A stretch of DNA of 64,000 nt from Brevibacillus parabrevis (GCF_003710905.1 NZ_RHHV01000006.1:248001-312000), one strand, 5' to 3'; counted from the first letter of the stretch, positions 25,123 through 34,384 are shown. Made by a program: numbers and translations. The notes: generated from the sequence alone by a model not told the origin.

Positions 25123-27714
25123 TCATGCATGCTCTTGCTTCAACGCATCGATAATGTTTTCCCCTTTTACTTTCGCGCCGGCATACAGCATGGCGGAGCC
25201 GACGATGACAAATACGGCGACAATGACAGACAAAATACTCATCCAGGGCAGGGCGAATCCATAGCTGAATTTGTTCGCCAATGCTCGATAGATCAGATAC
25301 ATCACGACGAAGCTGATGGGAAGCCCAAACAGCAGCGCCTTGACCCCGTAAAAAATACTTTCGTAGTTCAGCATCTTCGCAAAGCCTTTTGGCGTCATTC
25401 CAACAGATTTCAGCATCGCAAATTCTCGCTTGCGAAGGGCTACACCCGTCGAGATCGTGTTAAAAATGTTCGCAATGGAAATCGCTGAAATTAATACGAT
25501 AAAGCCATAGGAAAAGACGGACATCAACAAAATCCGTTGTTCTTTGCTTTTTCTGGATTGATACAAATTGTAGACGTGCAGATTTGTCTCATGCAGCTCT
25601 TCGATTTCTTGCTGCGTTTTCAACGGTTCCGTACTTTTCAAATGGAGAAAGGTCTGAACGTGAGCCAGCTCCTCGGCATCAGCGAGTCGATTCATGACGC
25701 GTTCCGAAACGACGATGTTTAACCAGCCTATTTCTGGCGTGTTCATCCCCATAGGAGCTTGATCCGTCAACGCAGCAACGGTCACTTTGTTTCCCTTCGT
25801 TTTTTCTCCCGTTTCTTTATCGCTTTTCGCAAACTCGATACTTTCACCGACTTGTGTATAGATCGCTTTCGCTTGGACATATTTTCCCGTAGCCATCTCT
25901 TTGTAATGAATCGTATCCAGCACAATCGCGGCAGGCTGATCCGGATTCGTAAGCTGTTCGTAATCTGCGCCGACCGCTTTGGCATAAGCTTGCAGACTCG
26001 AATCGTCTAAGGCGTGAATTATTATATCGTAAGCATATTTTCCGTTCCGGAGCAAACTCCTATCCTGCTTAACCTTCTCTCGCAATTCATCGGCGATGAG
26101 CGCTTCGTCGACCCAAGCGTTTCGGTACAACGCGTGAATCACGTTGTATTCCGTTACGTTATCAAGGGAGGCAATCGATTGAACCAGCCTGTCGTCGATT
26201 CTTTTTCCATCGCCGTACGATACTTCCATATCGTAATTGACGCCTTCCTGCGACAGTTCGATGGATTGCTTCAGACTGGCGGTAAAAAACGATACCGATA
26301 AAAACAAAACGATGCTGATGACGAGCGAAAAAACGATGGCATGGTATCTCCGTTTGTTCCTTTTCAAGTTTTTCAAGCCGATCTCCGCTTCGATGCCAAA
26401 CAGCTTGCGAACGAGCTTTGACGTTTTCACCGCTTTGGCCGTAAGCTTTACATCGGTAGTTTGGCGAATCGCGTCCATGGCGGAAATCTTGGATGCTTTG
26501 ACAGCCGGGAGATACGTCGAAATGAAAATCGTCAACATCGAAACAACACAGGTAATCAGGATCGATAACGGTGTGACGACGAGCGTCAGCTTTTCCGCCG
26601 TCCATAATGCCCCTTGAATCATGGAGTTTATGAACCAAATCGTAATCCCGATCCCGGCAAGACCGCACAGGATGCCAACGGGAATGCTGATCAAGCCAAT
26701 AACGACACCTTCAAAAAGCACTGAATTTCTCTTCTGCCTTTTCGTAGCCCCCACGCTCGCAAGCATCCCTAAATGGCGGGAACGTTCCGAGACGGATATG
26801 GCAAAAGCATTGTAGATGAGCGACACCGAGCCGATCATAATGACCGCCATCAGAATCGCCGTTAATGAAAACATCATGCTGTACGACGCTTCGCTTTTGG
26901 ACAAGCCGTAATAATGAAGCAAGTCGTTATTATAGTGAACGGTTTCGATCTGGTTGCTCTCAGCCAAATTTTCCGCATGAGCGAACAAGGTCGGATTGAC
27001 TTTCTGCAAAGCTACCGCTGCATTAACCCGATCGTTTGCCCCCATGATGGTTTCATCGACATAGCTAATGACCGTATACCCCGGTGCCCACGCCGTTTCC
27101 CATTGTGGACGCTTGATGAAGCCTACCACCGTGTACTCTCTCGTCTTTAGATGCTGCAACGTTTCGGTCAACTGGTTTTCTGCCCTGCGCAGCGGTTCGG
27201 TTTGATCCAGGGGATGATCACCCCCGTTCTCGAAGCGTTCGCCGACGTGAAGGGTGAGACGATCGCCGATTTCGTACTTCACTTTGGCGTTCGTGGCAAC
27301 GGCTTCGGAAATAACGACTTCCTTGTCCGTTTGCGGAAGACGCCCCTTGCTCAATTCAACCGGAAATTGCGCGAAGCCTTGCGCATCATATTGCTTGATG
27401 AACAAGTACGGCTTGTTTGCATTTTGGCTCCCTGCCAATCGGGAATAGCCGAGATCTCGTGTGATCGCAACGGTTTTGGTTGCCTCATCGTCGCGGATCG
27501 CCGCAAGCTGTTCTTTGTTTACATCTTGATATTGGACGTGCCACTCCCCATTATCTGCGATGGCTTGCCTGATCATTAAATCCGCAAAGGAAAAAACGAG
27601 CGTAGCAACAGCGGTCACCATCGCGACGGAAATGATGACGCCGATGATCGTTACGAGCGTTCGTCTCTTGTTTTGCTGCAAATGCCGGATGGTTAGCGTA
27701 TGGACAATGTTCAT
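25123..27714 (-). CDS. FtsX-family ABC transporter permease (863 aa)
   Basis: A large MacB/FtsX-type permease: N-terminal helix (LVTIIGVIISVAMVTAVATL), an extracellular MacB-like periplasmic-core domain (about 45-280), three helices, a central linker (MDAIRQTTDVKLTAKAVKTS). Then comes a second half with its own helix (YHAIVFSLVISIVLFLSVSF), another extracellular region and three C-terminal helices with the FtsX signature ALRKREFAMLKSVGMTPKGF. Two FtsX halves in one chain resemble bacitracin/lantibiotic-sensing transporters more than LolC. It starts in an overlap with the ATPase gene (27714/27711). Likely role is peptide-antibiotic resistance or sensing with the adjacent kinase; the substrate is unknown. 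Confidence 0.88.
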   Translation of the reverse strand: MNIVHTLTIRHLQQNKRRTLVTIIGVIISVAMVTAVATLVFSFADLMIRQAIADNGEWHVQYQDVNKEQLAAIRDDEATKTVAITRDLGYSRLAGSQNANKPYLFIKQYDAQGFAQFPVELSKGRLPQTDKEVVISEAVATNAKVKYEIGDRLTLHVGERFENGGDHPLDQTEPLRRAENQLTETLQHLKTREYTVVGFIKRPQWETAWAPGYTVISYVDETIMGANDRVNAAVALQKVNPTLFAHAENLAESNQIETVHYNNDLLHYYGLSKSEASYSMMFSLTAILMAVIMIGSVSLIYNAFAISVSERSRHLGMLASVGATKRQKRNSVLFEGVVIGLISIPVGILCGLAGIGITIWFINSMIQGALWTAEKLTLVVTPLSILITCVVSMLTIFISTYLPAVKASKISAMDAIRQTTDVKLTAKAVKTSKLVRKLFGIEAEIGLKNLKRNKRRYHAIVFSLVISIVLFLSVSFFTASLKQSIELSQEGVNYDMEVSYGDGKRIDDRLVQSIASLDNVTEYNVIHALYRNAWVDEALIADELREKVKQDRSLLRNGKYAYDIIIHALDDSSLQAYAKAVGADYEQLTNPDQPAAIVLDTIHYKEMATGKYVQAKAIYTQVGESIEFAKSDKETGEKTKGNKVTVAALTDQAPMGMNTPEIGWLNIVVSERVMNRLADAEELAHVQTFLHLKSTEPLKTQQEIEELHETNLHVYNLYQSRKSKEQRILLMSVFSYGFIVLISAISIANIFNTISTGVALRKREFAMLKSVGMTPKGFAKMLNYESIFYGVKALLFGLPISFVVMYLIYRALANKFSYGFALPWMSILSVIVAVFVIVGSAMLYAGAKVKGENIIDALKQEHA

Positions 27715-28394
27715 CGCCGGATCACCTCGTCTTTGGCAATCCTTCCGTCTTCAATCGAAATGATCCTGTCGGCTTGCAAGGCGATGCGTTCGTCGTGCGT
27801 GATGACGATCAGCGTCTGATGATAAGTTTTATTCAACATTTTTAACAAGTCGACGATCTCGCTGCTGTTTTTGCTGTCCAGATTCCCGGTCGGTTCGTCT
27901 GCCAGCATGATCGCAGGATTGCTGATCAGCGCGCGGCCGATCGAAACCCGCTGCTGCTGCCCGCCGGATAATTGATTGGGCAAGTGGTTTAAGCGATGCT
28001 GCAAATTCAACGTATTCACAAGACTGTCCAGCTGCTTTTTATCTACCTTTTGTTGATCCAGCAAGAGCGGCAGTGTCATGTTCTCTTCCACCGTCAGGAC
28101 GGGAATCAGATTGAAAAACTGGTAGATCAGACCGATTTGTCTGCGCCGAAAGATGGCGAGCTGCGTTTCGTTCAAGGCATACATGTCCGTCTCTTCCACA
28201 AAAACGTTGCCGCCAGTCGGCCGATCTACGCCGCCCAGCATATGCAGGAGCGTTGATTTTCCCGAGCCGGACGGTCCGATAATCGCGACAAATTCGCCTT
28301 TTTGGACCGAAAAAGAAACATCGTCAAGCGCCTTCACCGCCGACTCGCCTTTGCCGTATGTTTTGGACAAATGCTCAATCTTTAAAATTTCCAT
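27711..28394 (-). CDS. ABC transporter ATP-binding protein (MacB/BceA-like)
   Basis: 227 residues: Walker A IIGPSGSGKSTLLHMLGG, Q-loop LIYQFFNLIPVLTVEENM, signature LSGGQQQRVSIGRAL, Walker B IMLADEPTGNLDS and H-loop VITHDE. This is the LolD/MacB/BceA branch that pairs with FtsX-type permeases such as the next gene. ATG 28394 (MEILKIEHL) has GGAGG seven bases upstream and is preferred to the codon at 28400. A 101 bp gap separates it from the kinase gene, possibly with an inducible promoter of the Bce type (inference). Confidence 0.93.
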   Translation of the reverse strand: MEILKIEHLSKTYGKGESAVKALDDVSFSVQKGEFVAIIGPSGSGKSTLLHMLGGVDRPTGGNVFVEETDMYALNETQLAIFRRRQIGLIYQFFNLIPVLTVEENMTLPLLLDQQKVDKKQLDSLVNTLNLQHRLNHLPNQLSGGQQQRVSIGRALISNPAIMLADEPTGNLDSKNSSEIVDLLKMLNKTYHQTLIVITHDERIALQADRIISIEDGRIAKDEVIRR

Positions 28395-28495
28395 TGTCAA
28401 ACCTCCATAGCTGTGCTGATGGCTATCATTTTAATGGGCTAAAATGACTTTCAAGTGACGATGAAGGTGACAATTTAGTCACTTACGGACTGCCG

Positions 28496-29497
28496 CTAAA
28501 TCACTTGCTTATAAAATTTAATCCGAAACTCGGTCCCCTTCTCGCTGCTGCTCGTCACATCGATCACGCCGTTCTGGCTGGCAACGATGCTATGCGCCAT
28601 CGCAAGCCCGATGCCGATGCTCCCTTCACTGGCGTTCTTGCCTTTGTAAAAACGTTTAAAAATATACGGCAAATCTTCTTTCGGAATGCCTTTTCCGTTG
28701 TCGGCAATGATTATTTCGGTAAACAACGCGTTTTCAAAAAAGGTGATCGCGATTGCTCCGCCTTCATGCGTGTGCTCCACAGCATTTTTCAAAATGTTGA
28801 TGATTGCTTCGGCTGTCCAATTGAAATCGCCGACAAAAGAGACGTCGGCATCGCCTGCGATGGAAACCGTTTGTCGCTTGATGTCCAGCGGAATCATCAC
28901 CGGCTCCAGCGCCTTTTCGATCAGTCTGTTCACCGGGATTCGATCTTTTTTGAATGGGACCGTCTTCGCGTCGATTTTCGACAGCTTTAATAAGGAAGAA
29001 ACAAGCCAATCGATGCGTTCCAGCTGGATGCGAATATTGTGGGTGAACTCCGTTCTTTTGGCCGGAGGGAGGTCGGGGTCGCTTACTAAATCCGCCATGA
29101 CCGTCATAGAGGTGAGCGGCGTTTTGAGCTGATGCGAAATATCGGAAATCGCATCCGTCAGTTGCCTTTTATCCCGTTGCAAAAGCGAGCGGTGCTCCGA
29201 GAGCATGAGCGTCACTTTGTATATATTGTTTTTTAAAATGCTCAGCTCGCCTTCTTGATTATCGCGAACGTCAAGGGAGTCATTGCCGTTGCTAATTTCC
29301 CGCAAATAGACGGACAGCTTGTCAAGCTCGCGATATCTCCATCTGGTAAATAACAAACTGCTGCCCATGAGCAAAATCGATAAAATGAACACGAGCGCTG
29401 CGGCGACAGGCGAAATAAAAGCGGCGGCAACAAGCGCCGTTACACTGATCAAGCCCATGACGAACAATAACATTTGAATTTCCCGATTTCGCAGCAT
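28496..29497 (-). CDS. Sensor histidine kinase, short-sensor type
   Basis: 333 residues. Two adjacent helices at the N-terminus (MLLFVMGLISVTALVAAAFI, AALVFILSILLMGSSLLFT) leave almost no external loop, so it probably senses through a membrane partner. Then a HAMP-like segment, H-box DAISDISHQLKTPLTSM, N-box IINILKNAVEHT, G1 IIIADNGKGIPKED and G2 GSIGIGLAMAHSIVASQNG. The lack of an extracellular sensor is the hallmark of intramembrane-sensing kinases linked to ABC transporters such as BceS. The ATG directly follows the RR stop, so the genes are coupled. Confidence 0.9.
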   Translation of the reverse strand: MLRNREIQMLLFVMGLISVTALVAAAFISPVAAALVFILSILLMGSSLLFTRWRYRELDKLSVYLREISNGNDSLDVRDNQEGELSILKNNIYKVTLMLSEHRSLLQRDKRQLTDAISDISHQLKTPLTSMTVMADLVSDPDLPPAKRTEFTHNIRIQLERIDWLVSSLLKLSKIDAKTVPFKKDRIPVNRLIEKALEPVMIPLDIKRQTVSIAGDADVSFVGDFNWTAEAIINILKNAVEHTHEGGAIAITFFENALFTEIIIADNGKGIPKEDLPYIFKRFYKGKNASEGSIGIGLAMAHSIVASQNGVIDVTSSSEKGTEFRIKFYKQVI

Positions 29498-30181
29498 CTA
29501 CTCACCAACCTTATAGCCGAAACCGCGGACCGTTTTGATCAATGTCGGATGTTGCGGATCATCCTCCAGCTTTTCCCGCAGCCTTTTGATATAAACGGTT
29601 AACGTATTATCGTTCACGAAGTCGCCAGCCACGTCCCAGATTTGCTCCAATAGCTGATTTCTTGTGAGCACTTGTCCAATATGGTTTCCAAAAATTAGCA
29701 ACAAGCGATACTCCAAGGCGGTCAACGGAATTTCAGTGCCGTTTTTATGCACTTTGCCCTCCAACGTATTGATGCGGACATGGTCGATGTCTATGATCGT
29801 TTTCGTTTGAGACAGCTTCTGGTATCTGCGCAAGACAGACTTGATTCGGGAGAGAAGCTCGCGAATCCGAAAAGGTTTGGTAATATAATCGTCGGCCCCC
29901 ATGTCAAGCCCCATCACGACATTGACTTCATCGTCGATCACCGTCAAAAAGATAACCGGGATGTCTCGGCGGTCTTTCACCATTTTGCACAGTTCATAGC
30001 CATTTCCGTCCGGAAGCGATAAATCAAACAAGCATAAAGCGAATTGATCGATGTCTTCGGCGAGCACCTTTTTCGCTGAGGCGACATCATGGCAAAGCAC
30101 GGTGGAAAAGTGGTCTTGATGCAGCGAATATTCCAGACCGGACGCGATCGTTTTGTCATCTTCGACTACTAAAATTTTCAT
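29498..30181 (-). CDS. OmpR/PhoB-family response regulator
   Basis: 227 residues: receiver (VVEDDKTIASGLEY; phosphoacceptor in ALCLFDLSLPDGNGYEL; VIFLTVIDDE; DYITKPFRIREL), then a winged helix (LTALEYRLLLIFGNHIGQVL, DNTLTVYIKRLREKL, IKTVRGFGYKVGE). First gene of the five-gene operon RR-HK-ATPase-permease-VanZ and the probable activator of the transporter genes. AAGGATG precedes the ATG. A terminator-like hairpin lies 80 bp upstream in the divergent intergenic region. Confidence 0.92.
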   Translation of the reverse strand: MKILVVEDDKTIASGLEYSLHQDHFSTVLCHDVASAKKVLAEDIDQFALCLFDLSLPDGNGYELCKMVKDRRDIPVIFLTVIDDEVNVVMGLDMGADDYITKPFRIRELLSRIKSVLRRYQKLSQTKTIIDIDHVRINTLEGKVHKNGTEIPLTALEYRLLLIFGNHIGQVLTRNQLLEQIWDVAGDFVNDNTLTVYIKRLREKLEDDPQHPTLIKTVRGFGYKVGE

Positions 30182-30262
30182 CCGCAGATCATCCTTATGA
30201 TAGAATCACATTCATTTTCCGACTTAATTTCGGCATTATAACAAATTTTTTCTGCAACAGGC

Positions 30263-30304
30263 AAAAAAATGGCCGTTTCGACGCGCGTGAATGGCGAAAC
30301 GGCT
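30263..30304 (-). terminator. Terminator-shaped hairpin in a divergent intergenic region
   Basis: GGCCGTTTCG/CGAAACGGCT arms, followed on the minus strand by seven T. No gene now ends here: both neighbours start from this region. It may be a leader attenuator of the response-regulator operon or the relic of a gene displaced by the AT-richer hydrolase gene. Confidence 0.6.
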
Positions 30305-30440
30305 GTTTTGGTTGCTTGATTCTGATTGCGGAATGAGTTATCCGACCTTCCACCAGAAAATTCCTAATTCCTAAGTTATTTGTTATCATGTTGATAGTTA
30401 GCATGTTGCGTTGTGTAACTTCATAGGCAGGGGGAAACTC

Positions 30441-31760
30441 ATGACAGTAGAGGAACGGATTCATCATTGGTTCGAGTCATACGAGAGAAATGGTTACCTG
30501 AACGGGTCAATATTGGTTGCTTCCAATGGAAAAATTCTCCTAAACAAAGGATTTGGTATGGCGAATCGGGAACATCAGGTACCGAATACGCCTAACACGA
30601 AATTTCGCATCGGTTCCATTACGAAGGCTTTTACAGCTATGTGCATTTTTCAATTACACGAGAAACAAAAATTGAACATAACGGATTATGTCAGCAAGTA
30701 TCTCCCCTATTATCCCAATAGGAACGGCGTCACGATTTATCATTGCTTAACAAATACATCTGGCATTCCCAATTATACAAGTCATCCAGACTTTTGGTTG
30801 CGTACCATGAGACTTCCCTCCTCGTTGCATCAACTTATCGATTCATTTAAAGAGCAAGATTTGGACTTTGAGCCTGGAAGTAACTACGGTTACTCAAACT
30901 CTGGCTATGCGTTATTGACTGCCATCATTGAAGCTGTTTCAGGCATGTCCTATGCTGAATATTTACAGCAGCATATTTGTCTTCCGTTGGGTATGTATCA
31001 TACGGGATGTGATGATGGCGTAAAAGTTATACCTGGTTTGGCTTCCGGATATTCATTTTGGGAAGAACCGATTCATCCCGCCCATCCAGATATGTCTTTT
31101 CCGTTAGGAGCATATGGCATGTACTCTACTACGGAAGATTTGCTTATTTGGGATCAAGCCTTACAATCAGCGAAGCTTCTTAACCAAGAACTATCGGAGA
31201 AAATGTTTACTCCGAATCTCGGCTCCTATGCTTGTGGTTGGATGATCACTGAATTATTCGGTAGAAAATGTATGCACCACTTTGGAGATATTAGCGGATT
31301 CTTTAGTGATTTCCTCAGATTTTTGGAGAATCAAGTTACGATCATCTTTTTGAGCAATTTAAATGTTACCCCTGTCACACATTTAAGTAGAGAAATAGCA
31401 AAAACCATATTTGAGGAACATGTCACTTTCCCACCCCCCGCTGACCGTATTGAGTTCACAAAGCTGGACTTTCTAACGGGAAGCTATTTCATTGAAAACA
31501 AGATCAATATATCCCTGGAAGTTTCTGCGAAAAATCAGGAACTTTATTTAACGGTTCCGAAAATGTATGGCGTGTTATATAAATTCAAGCTTACTCCGGT
31601 CAGTCATGACTCTACCAAGACAACTTTTATCACGGAAACCATTTATGAACAGCTTACGTTTTATCATTCAGCGTCCGGCGAAATAACACAGCTGGAGTAC
31701 ACCGACTATTACGGCGATATTCATAAGGCGTGTAAGGTAGAATCGTTGGGCCATACATGA
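30441..31760 (+). CDS. Serine hydrolase, class C beta-lactamase-like
   Basis: 439 residues, beta-lactamase/DD-peptidase fold: nucleophile motif FRIGSITKAF (SxxK), YxN motif YGYSNSGYALLTAI, and a His-containing GDISGFFSDFL segment in the place of KTG. A C-terminal ~100-residue domain (LDFLTGSYFIENKINISLEV...) resembles the lipocalin-like tail of esterase-type members. No signal peptide, so a cytoplasmic esterase or D-amino-acid peptidase is more likely than a secreted lactamase. ATG 30441 follows GGGGG. The gene is visibly richer in A+T than its neighbours, a hint of transfer. Confidence 0.83.
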   Translation: MTVEERIHHWFESYERNGYLNGSILVASNGKILLNKGFGMANREHQVPNTPNTKFRIGSITKAFTAMCIFQLHEKQKLNITDYVSKYLPYYPNRNGVTIYHCLTNTSGIPNYTSHPDFWLRTMRLPSSLHQLIDSFKEQDLDFEPGSNYGYSNSGYALLTAIIEAVSGMSYAEYLQQHICLPLGMYHTGCDDGVKVIPGLASGYSFWEEPIHPAHPDMSFPLGAYGMYSTTEDLLIWDQALQSAKLLNQELSEKMFTPNLGSYACGWMITELFGRKCMHHFGDISGFFSDFLRFLENQVTIIFLSNLNVTPVTHLSREIAKTIFEEHVTFPPPADRIEFTKLDFLTGSYFIENKINISLEVSAKNQELYLTVPKMYGVLYKFKLTPVSHDSTKTTFITETIYEQLTFYHSASGEITQLEYTDYYGDIHKACKVESLGHT

Positions 31761-31823
31761 CCGGATAAAGCACTCCCTTTCCGGTCAAGCCTCCCCTTAA
31801 CACCTCGGCTGGCTTATCCAGCG

Positions 31824-31861
31824 AAAAATAAAAAGGAGCTTGTCACAACATGACAGCTCCT
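31824..31861 (-). terminator. Terminator of the two-CxxC protein gene
   Basis: GGAGCTGTCA/TGACAAGCTCC arms followed on the minus strand by TTTTTATTTTT, 32 bp after the stop; it also separates the convergent hydrolase gene. Confidence 0.82.
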
Positions 31862-31892
31862 AGAAATCCAATAGGTTCATACGACTTGTGCT

Positions 31893-32729
31893 CTAGCCGA
31901 CAAACGTGCCAAGCAAAGACGGCCATACAGAAATGTTCTCGCGGCAGTGTGGACATACTGTTTCCCCCGCTAAATAATGCAGCTGCCTCACCAATGTTTG
32001 CTCCCCGATCGCTTCCGCCTGCTCCGCTAATGTTCGAATTTCTTCCTCTGCAAAAGACGGGGCCGGAACGATTTCATGGGGTGTCTGCTCCGTGTGAAAG
32101 ACGGGATCTTGTTGAAACACTTGCAGGATTTTTGCCGGATGATCTTCCTGAGGCCATATGTATACATCTTCTGTGCAGGCCGGGCACACGGCCACATACT
32201 CGTCGCCGTTCATAAAAGTCATCAACATATTGGCAACAGCATGCGAACCTCGATAAGCGGCATCCGCCACCAAAATATAACGCTTCTCCGTCTCATCCAG
32301 GGAAGAATCGGCTGCATAGGAGAATACTTCTTTTGTTAGCGCCTTGAGCTTCGCAATGGCCTCTTCATATTCACGATACAATTCCATACAGACAGAGCTG
32401 CCTGCATCTTCAGCCAACTCCGCCCAAGATTCGGGAAATGGGTCCTCGTCGCGCTCATCGCGGCTTGCCTCGATGACACCGCAATTGATAAACAGCTCTT
32501 TGCGCACTTCCGCATCAGATGTAGAGCAGGCTATTTGTGCCAAAAACGGCATCGCCGCATATGTAGCCGTATAGATCGTATTTTGGTGGAACAAGTGTTC
32601 CTGAAAAAGTTCGTCAAAAATGCCCTGGTCATATTCCTGTATCAATTGCTGTAATAACACAGGTACGTTGTCTGCGGTACTGTAAGGTCCTGTCAGCTTT
32701 CCCCATATATCGCTATCCCACTTTAGCAA
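31893..32729 (-). CDS. Hypothetical helical protein with two CPxC knuckles (278 aa)
   Basis: No confident family. The N-terminal ~180 residues look like an alpha-helical repeat: NVPVLLQQLIQEYDQGIFDE, NTIYTATYAAMPFLAQIACS, ILVADAAYRGSHAVANMLM. This pattern is common in HEAT-like proteins annotated as toxin immunity. Two similar zinc-knuckle-like motifs follow, VCPACTEDVYIWPQ near 185 and VCPHCRENISVWPS near 262, each single CxxC, so one zinc site could be built from both. The ATG at 32729 lacks a strong ribosome site. Monocistronic. Confidence 0.65.
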   Translation of the reverse strand: MLKWDSDIWGKLTGPYSTADNVPVLLQQLIQEYDQGIFDELFQEHLFHQNTIYTATYAAMPFLAQIACSTSDAEVRKELFINCGVIEASRDERDEDPFPESWAELAEDAGSSVCMELYREYEEAIAKLKALTKEVFSYAADSSLDETEKRYILVADAAYRGSHAVANMLMTFMNGDEYVAVCPACTEDVYIWPQEDHPAKILQVFQQDPVFHTEQTPHEIVPAPSFAEEEIRTLAEQAEAIGEQTLVRQLHYLAGETVCPHCRENISVWPSLLGTFVG

Positions 32730-32795
32730 GTTTTTCCTCCGTTGGTGAGCAGGCTCAAGCCTCTTCCTTTTCTCCCATGAGCCTGCCTCTATCGT

Positions 32796-32903
32796 TTATT
32801 GGCTGACGAGCAAATCCAATCGCCCTTTCCATTGTTGTTCCAGCGCAGTTTCTCGTTTTCTCGCAAAAGCAGTGCGTTTCAGCCGGAATGGTCTGCAAAT
32901 CAA
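32796..32903 (-). CDS. Possible small basic protein (35 aa)
   Basis: The 421 bp gap upstream of the previous gene contains a TTG start at 32903 with AGAGGAAAG nine bases upstream. A TGTGATACAAT extended -10 element lies further upstream. The peptide (LICRPFRLKRTAFARKRETA..., ending RLDLLVSQ) stops at 32796, and a hairpin GCAGGCTCA/TGAGCCTGC at about 32750-32790 follows. The arrangement looks like a complete tiny gene, but the peptide matches nothing I recognise and could be a remnant C-terminus. The rest of the gap (32904-33151) shows a GC-rich stretch without a gene. Confidence 0.3.
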   Translation of the reverse strand: MICRPFRLKRTAFARKRETALEQQWKGRLDLLVSQ

Positions 32904-33151
32904 TCTGGTAGAGCTTTCCTCTTACCCGTTCAGCTTATTGTATCACATGAAAAGATTGGCAACAGGGTCAAACATCCCAACTCTTGGAAATCATACAGGA
33001 TGCTTCTTTGCTTAATGGATTAATCGGGTGATACTGATACTGCTACGGCACGGCACAGCGCGCCCCACTGCTCTCACTTCCGCCCGCGCAGTATCGTGAT
33101 CGTGCGAATCGCCGTCTTTTGGGAGCTGTGGATCGTGCCAAGATCCAAACA

Positions 33152-34318
33152 TTATTTTGTTAAAAGCACGCGATGAACACCCTTGCTGCCTCCCGGTGCC
33201 GTTCCTATATATAAATATCCGTTATGGCTTACAGCCGTAGTTACGCCATACAGTTTGCCTTCCGGATCATGCCAGCTTCCGATCAGCTCCCCCTGCGGGC
33301 TGAGCTCTACAGCAAGCCCATGCTTTGCCGGTGCGCTAGCCCCGCTAAGCAGCGACTCCGGCAATTTGGCCATGGTACTGGCTAGCCAAGGATTGCTATG
33401 CATCTGATCTACAAAAGAAATGCGAGTCGTGTAAATACCTACCCAGAAATGACCTTGATCATCACGCGTAATGTTGTCTGGAAAGCCTGCGAGATTATCT
33501 GCGAAAATATCAGATGTACCCTTCTTCGGTCCTTTAATCCAGTATCTGGTTAATTGATAACGATACGATTCGGCCACTAACACAAAATCTTCATCCGCAG
33601 ACAAGGCAACTCCGTTTGCAAAATAAAGGTTTTCTAACAAGACGGTCGTTTGCTTGGTTTTTGGATCGTACTTCAGCAAACGACCATGCGGCTTGTTCTC
33701 GGCAATTTCTTTGAAAGTTACACTACCATAATTCGAAGTATCCGAAAAATAAATGGAGCCGTCCTTGGCAATATCAAGCTCGTTAGCTAGATAGATCGGC
33801 TTACCATCCACTTGATCAGCCAATACCTCTATGTTCCCGGATGGATTAATGGAAAGTAGTCCTCTCTTGATGTCAGTAACGATCAAATCGCCTTTGGCAT
33901 CGAATATAAGCCCATTAGGGGTTCCTTTGGTGTCTGCAAAAAGTTGGGCTTTTTGCGGATTCCCCTCTGCATCGAAAGGAACCTTGTAAATTTTCCCATC
34001 CGAATCTCCTGTATATAGCTGACCTGCTTTATCGAATGTAATAAATTCAGGGAATTGCGGAGCATCAGTCACAAGCTGAGCCGAGCTGAGTTTCCTGTTT
34101 TGTTTCCACGGACCCGTTTCCTCAAAAGACGGAGCCGTCGGTGCTAACCATTTTGCAGGCTGGATCGGTGAAGGTACAAGCAAGAAAACGAGTATTCCTA
34201 GAACGAGCACTGCGAGCAGCGATAGCCCCCATCTGTATATCCTCGCACGTAATCGTGAGCGTTTAGGGCGATTCACTTCTCCAGCAGATGTAACGGATCG
34301 AACTTGTGTATTAGGCAT
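33152..34318 (-). CDS. Membrane-anchored SMP-30/strictosidine synthase-like beta-propeller
   Basis: 388 residues. A short Arg-rich cytoplasmic tail, then one transmembrane helix (WGLSLLAVLVLGILVFLLVP, about 30-50), then a six-bladed propeller: FPEFITFDKAGQLYTGDSDG, GTPNGLIFDAKGDLIVTD, LANELDIAKDGSIYFSDTSN, NLYFANGVALSADEDFVLVA, GFPDNITRDDQGHFWVGIY. This is the APMAP/gluconolactonase-like class; such proteins are hydrolases acting on lactones or related esters. ATG 34318 has AAAGGAG at good spacing. It lies directly downstream of the SDR pseudogene and probably once shared its TetR-controlled promoter. Confidence 0.85.
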   Translation of the reverse strand: MPNTQVRSVTSAGEVNRPKRSRLRARIYRWGLSLLAVLVLGILVFLLVPSPIQPAKWLAPTAPSFEETGPWKQNRKLSSAQLVTDAPQFPEFITFDKAGQLYTGDSDGKIYKVPFDAEGNPQKAQLFADTKGTPNGLIFDAKGDLIVTDIKRGLLSINPSGNIEVLADQVDGKPIYLANELDIAKDGSIYFSDTSNYGSVTFKEIAENKPHGRLLKYDPKTKQTTVLLENLYFANGVALSADEDFVLVAESYRYQLTRYWIKGPKKGTSDIFADNLAGFPDNITRDDQGHFWVGIYTTRISFVDQMHSNPWLASTMAKLPESLLSGASAPAKHGLAVELSPQGELIGSWHDPEGKLYGVTTAVSHNGYLYIGTAPGGSKGVHRVLLTK

Positions 34319-34384
34319 TAGCGTGACTCCTTTTTTCATTTAAGCGTGATTTTAGATTTTGACTTCCAAAATATTGCTTTTATC

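Noticed and set aside
33024-33150. GC-rich stretch after the SMP-30-like gene with a short frame ending in ILRGRK
   Set aside because: Only about 22 codons are open and no start or motif is present; possibly a decayed gene end but not supportable.
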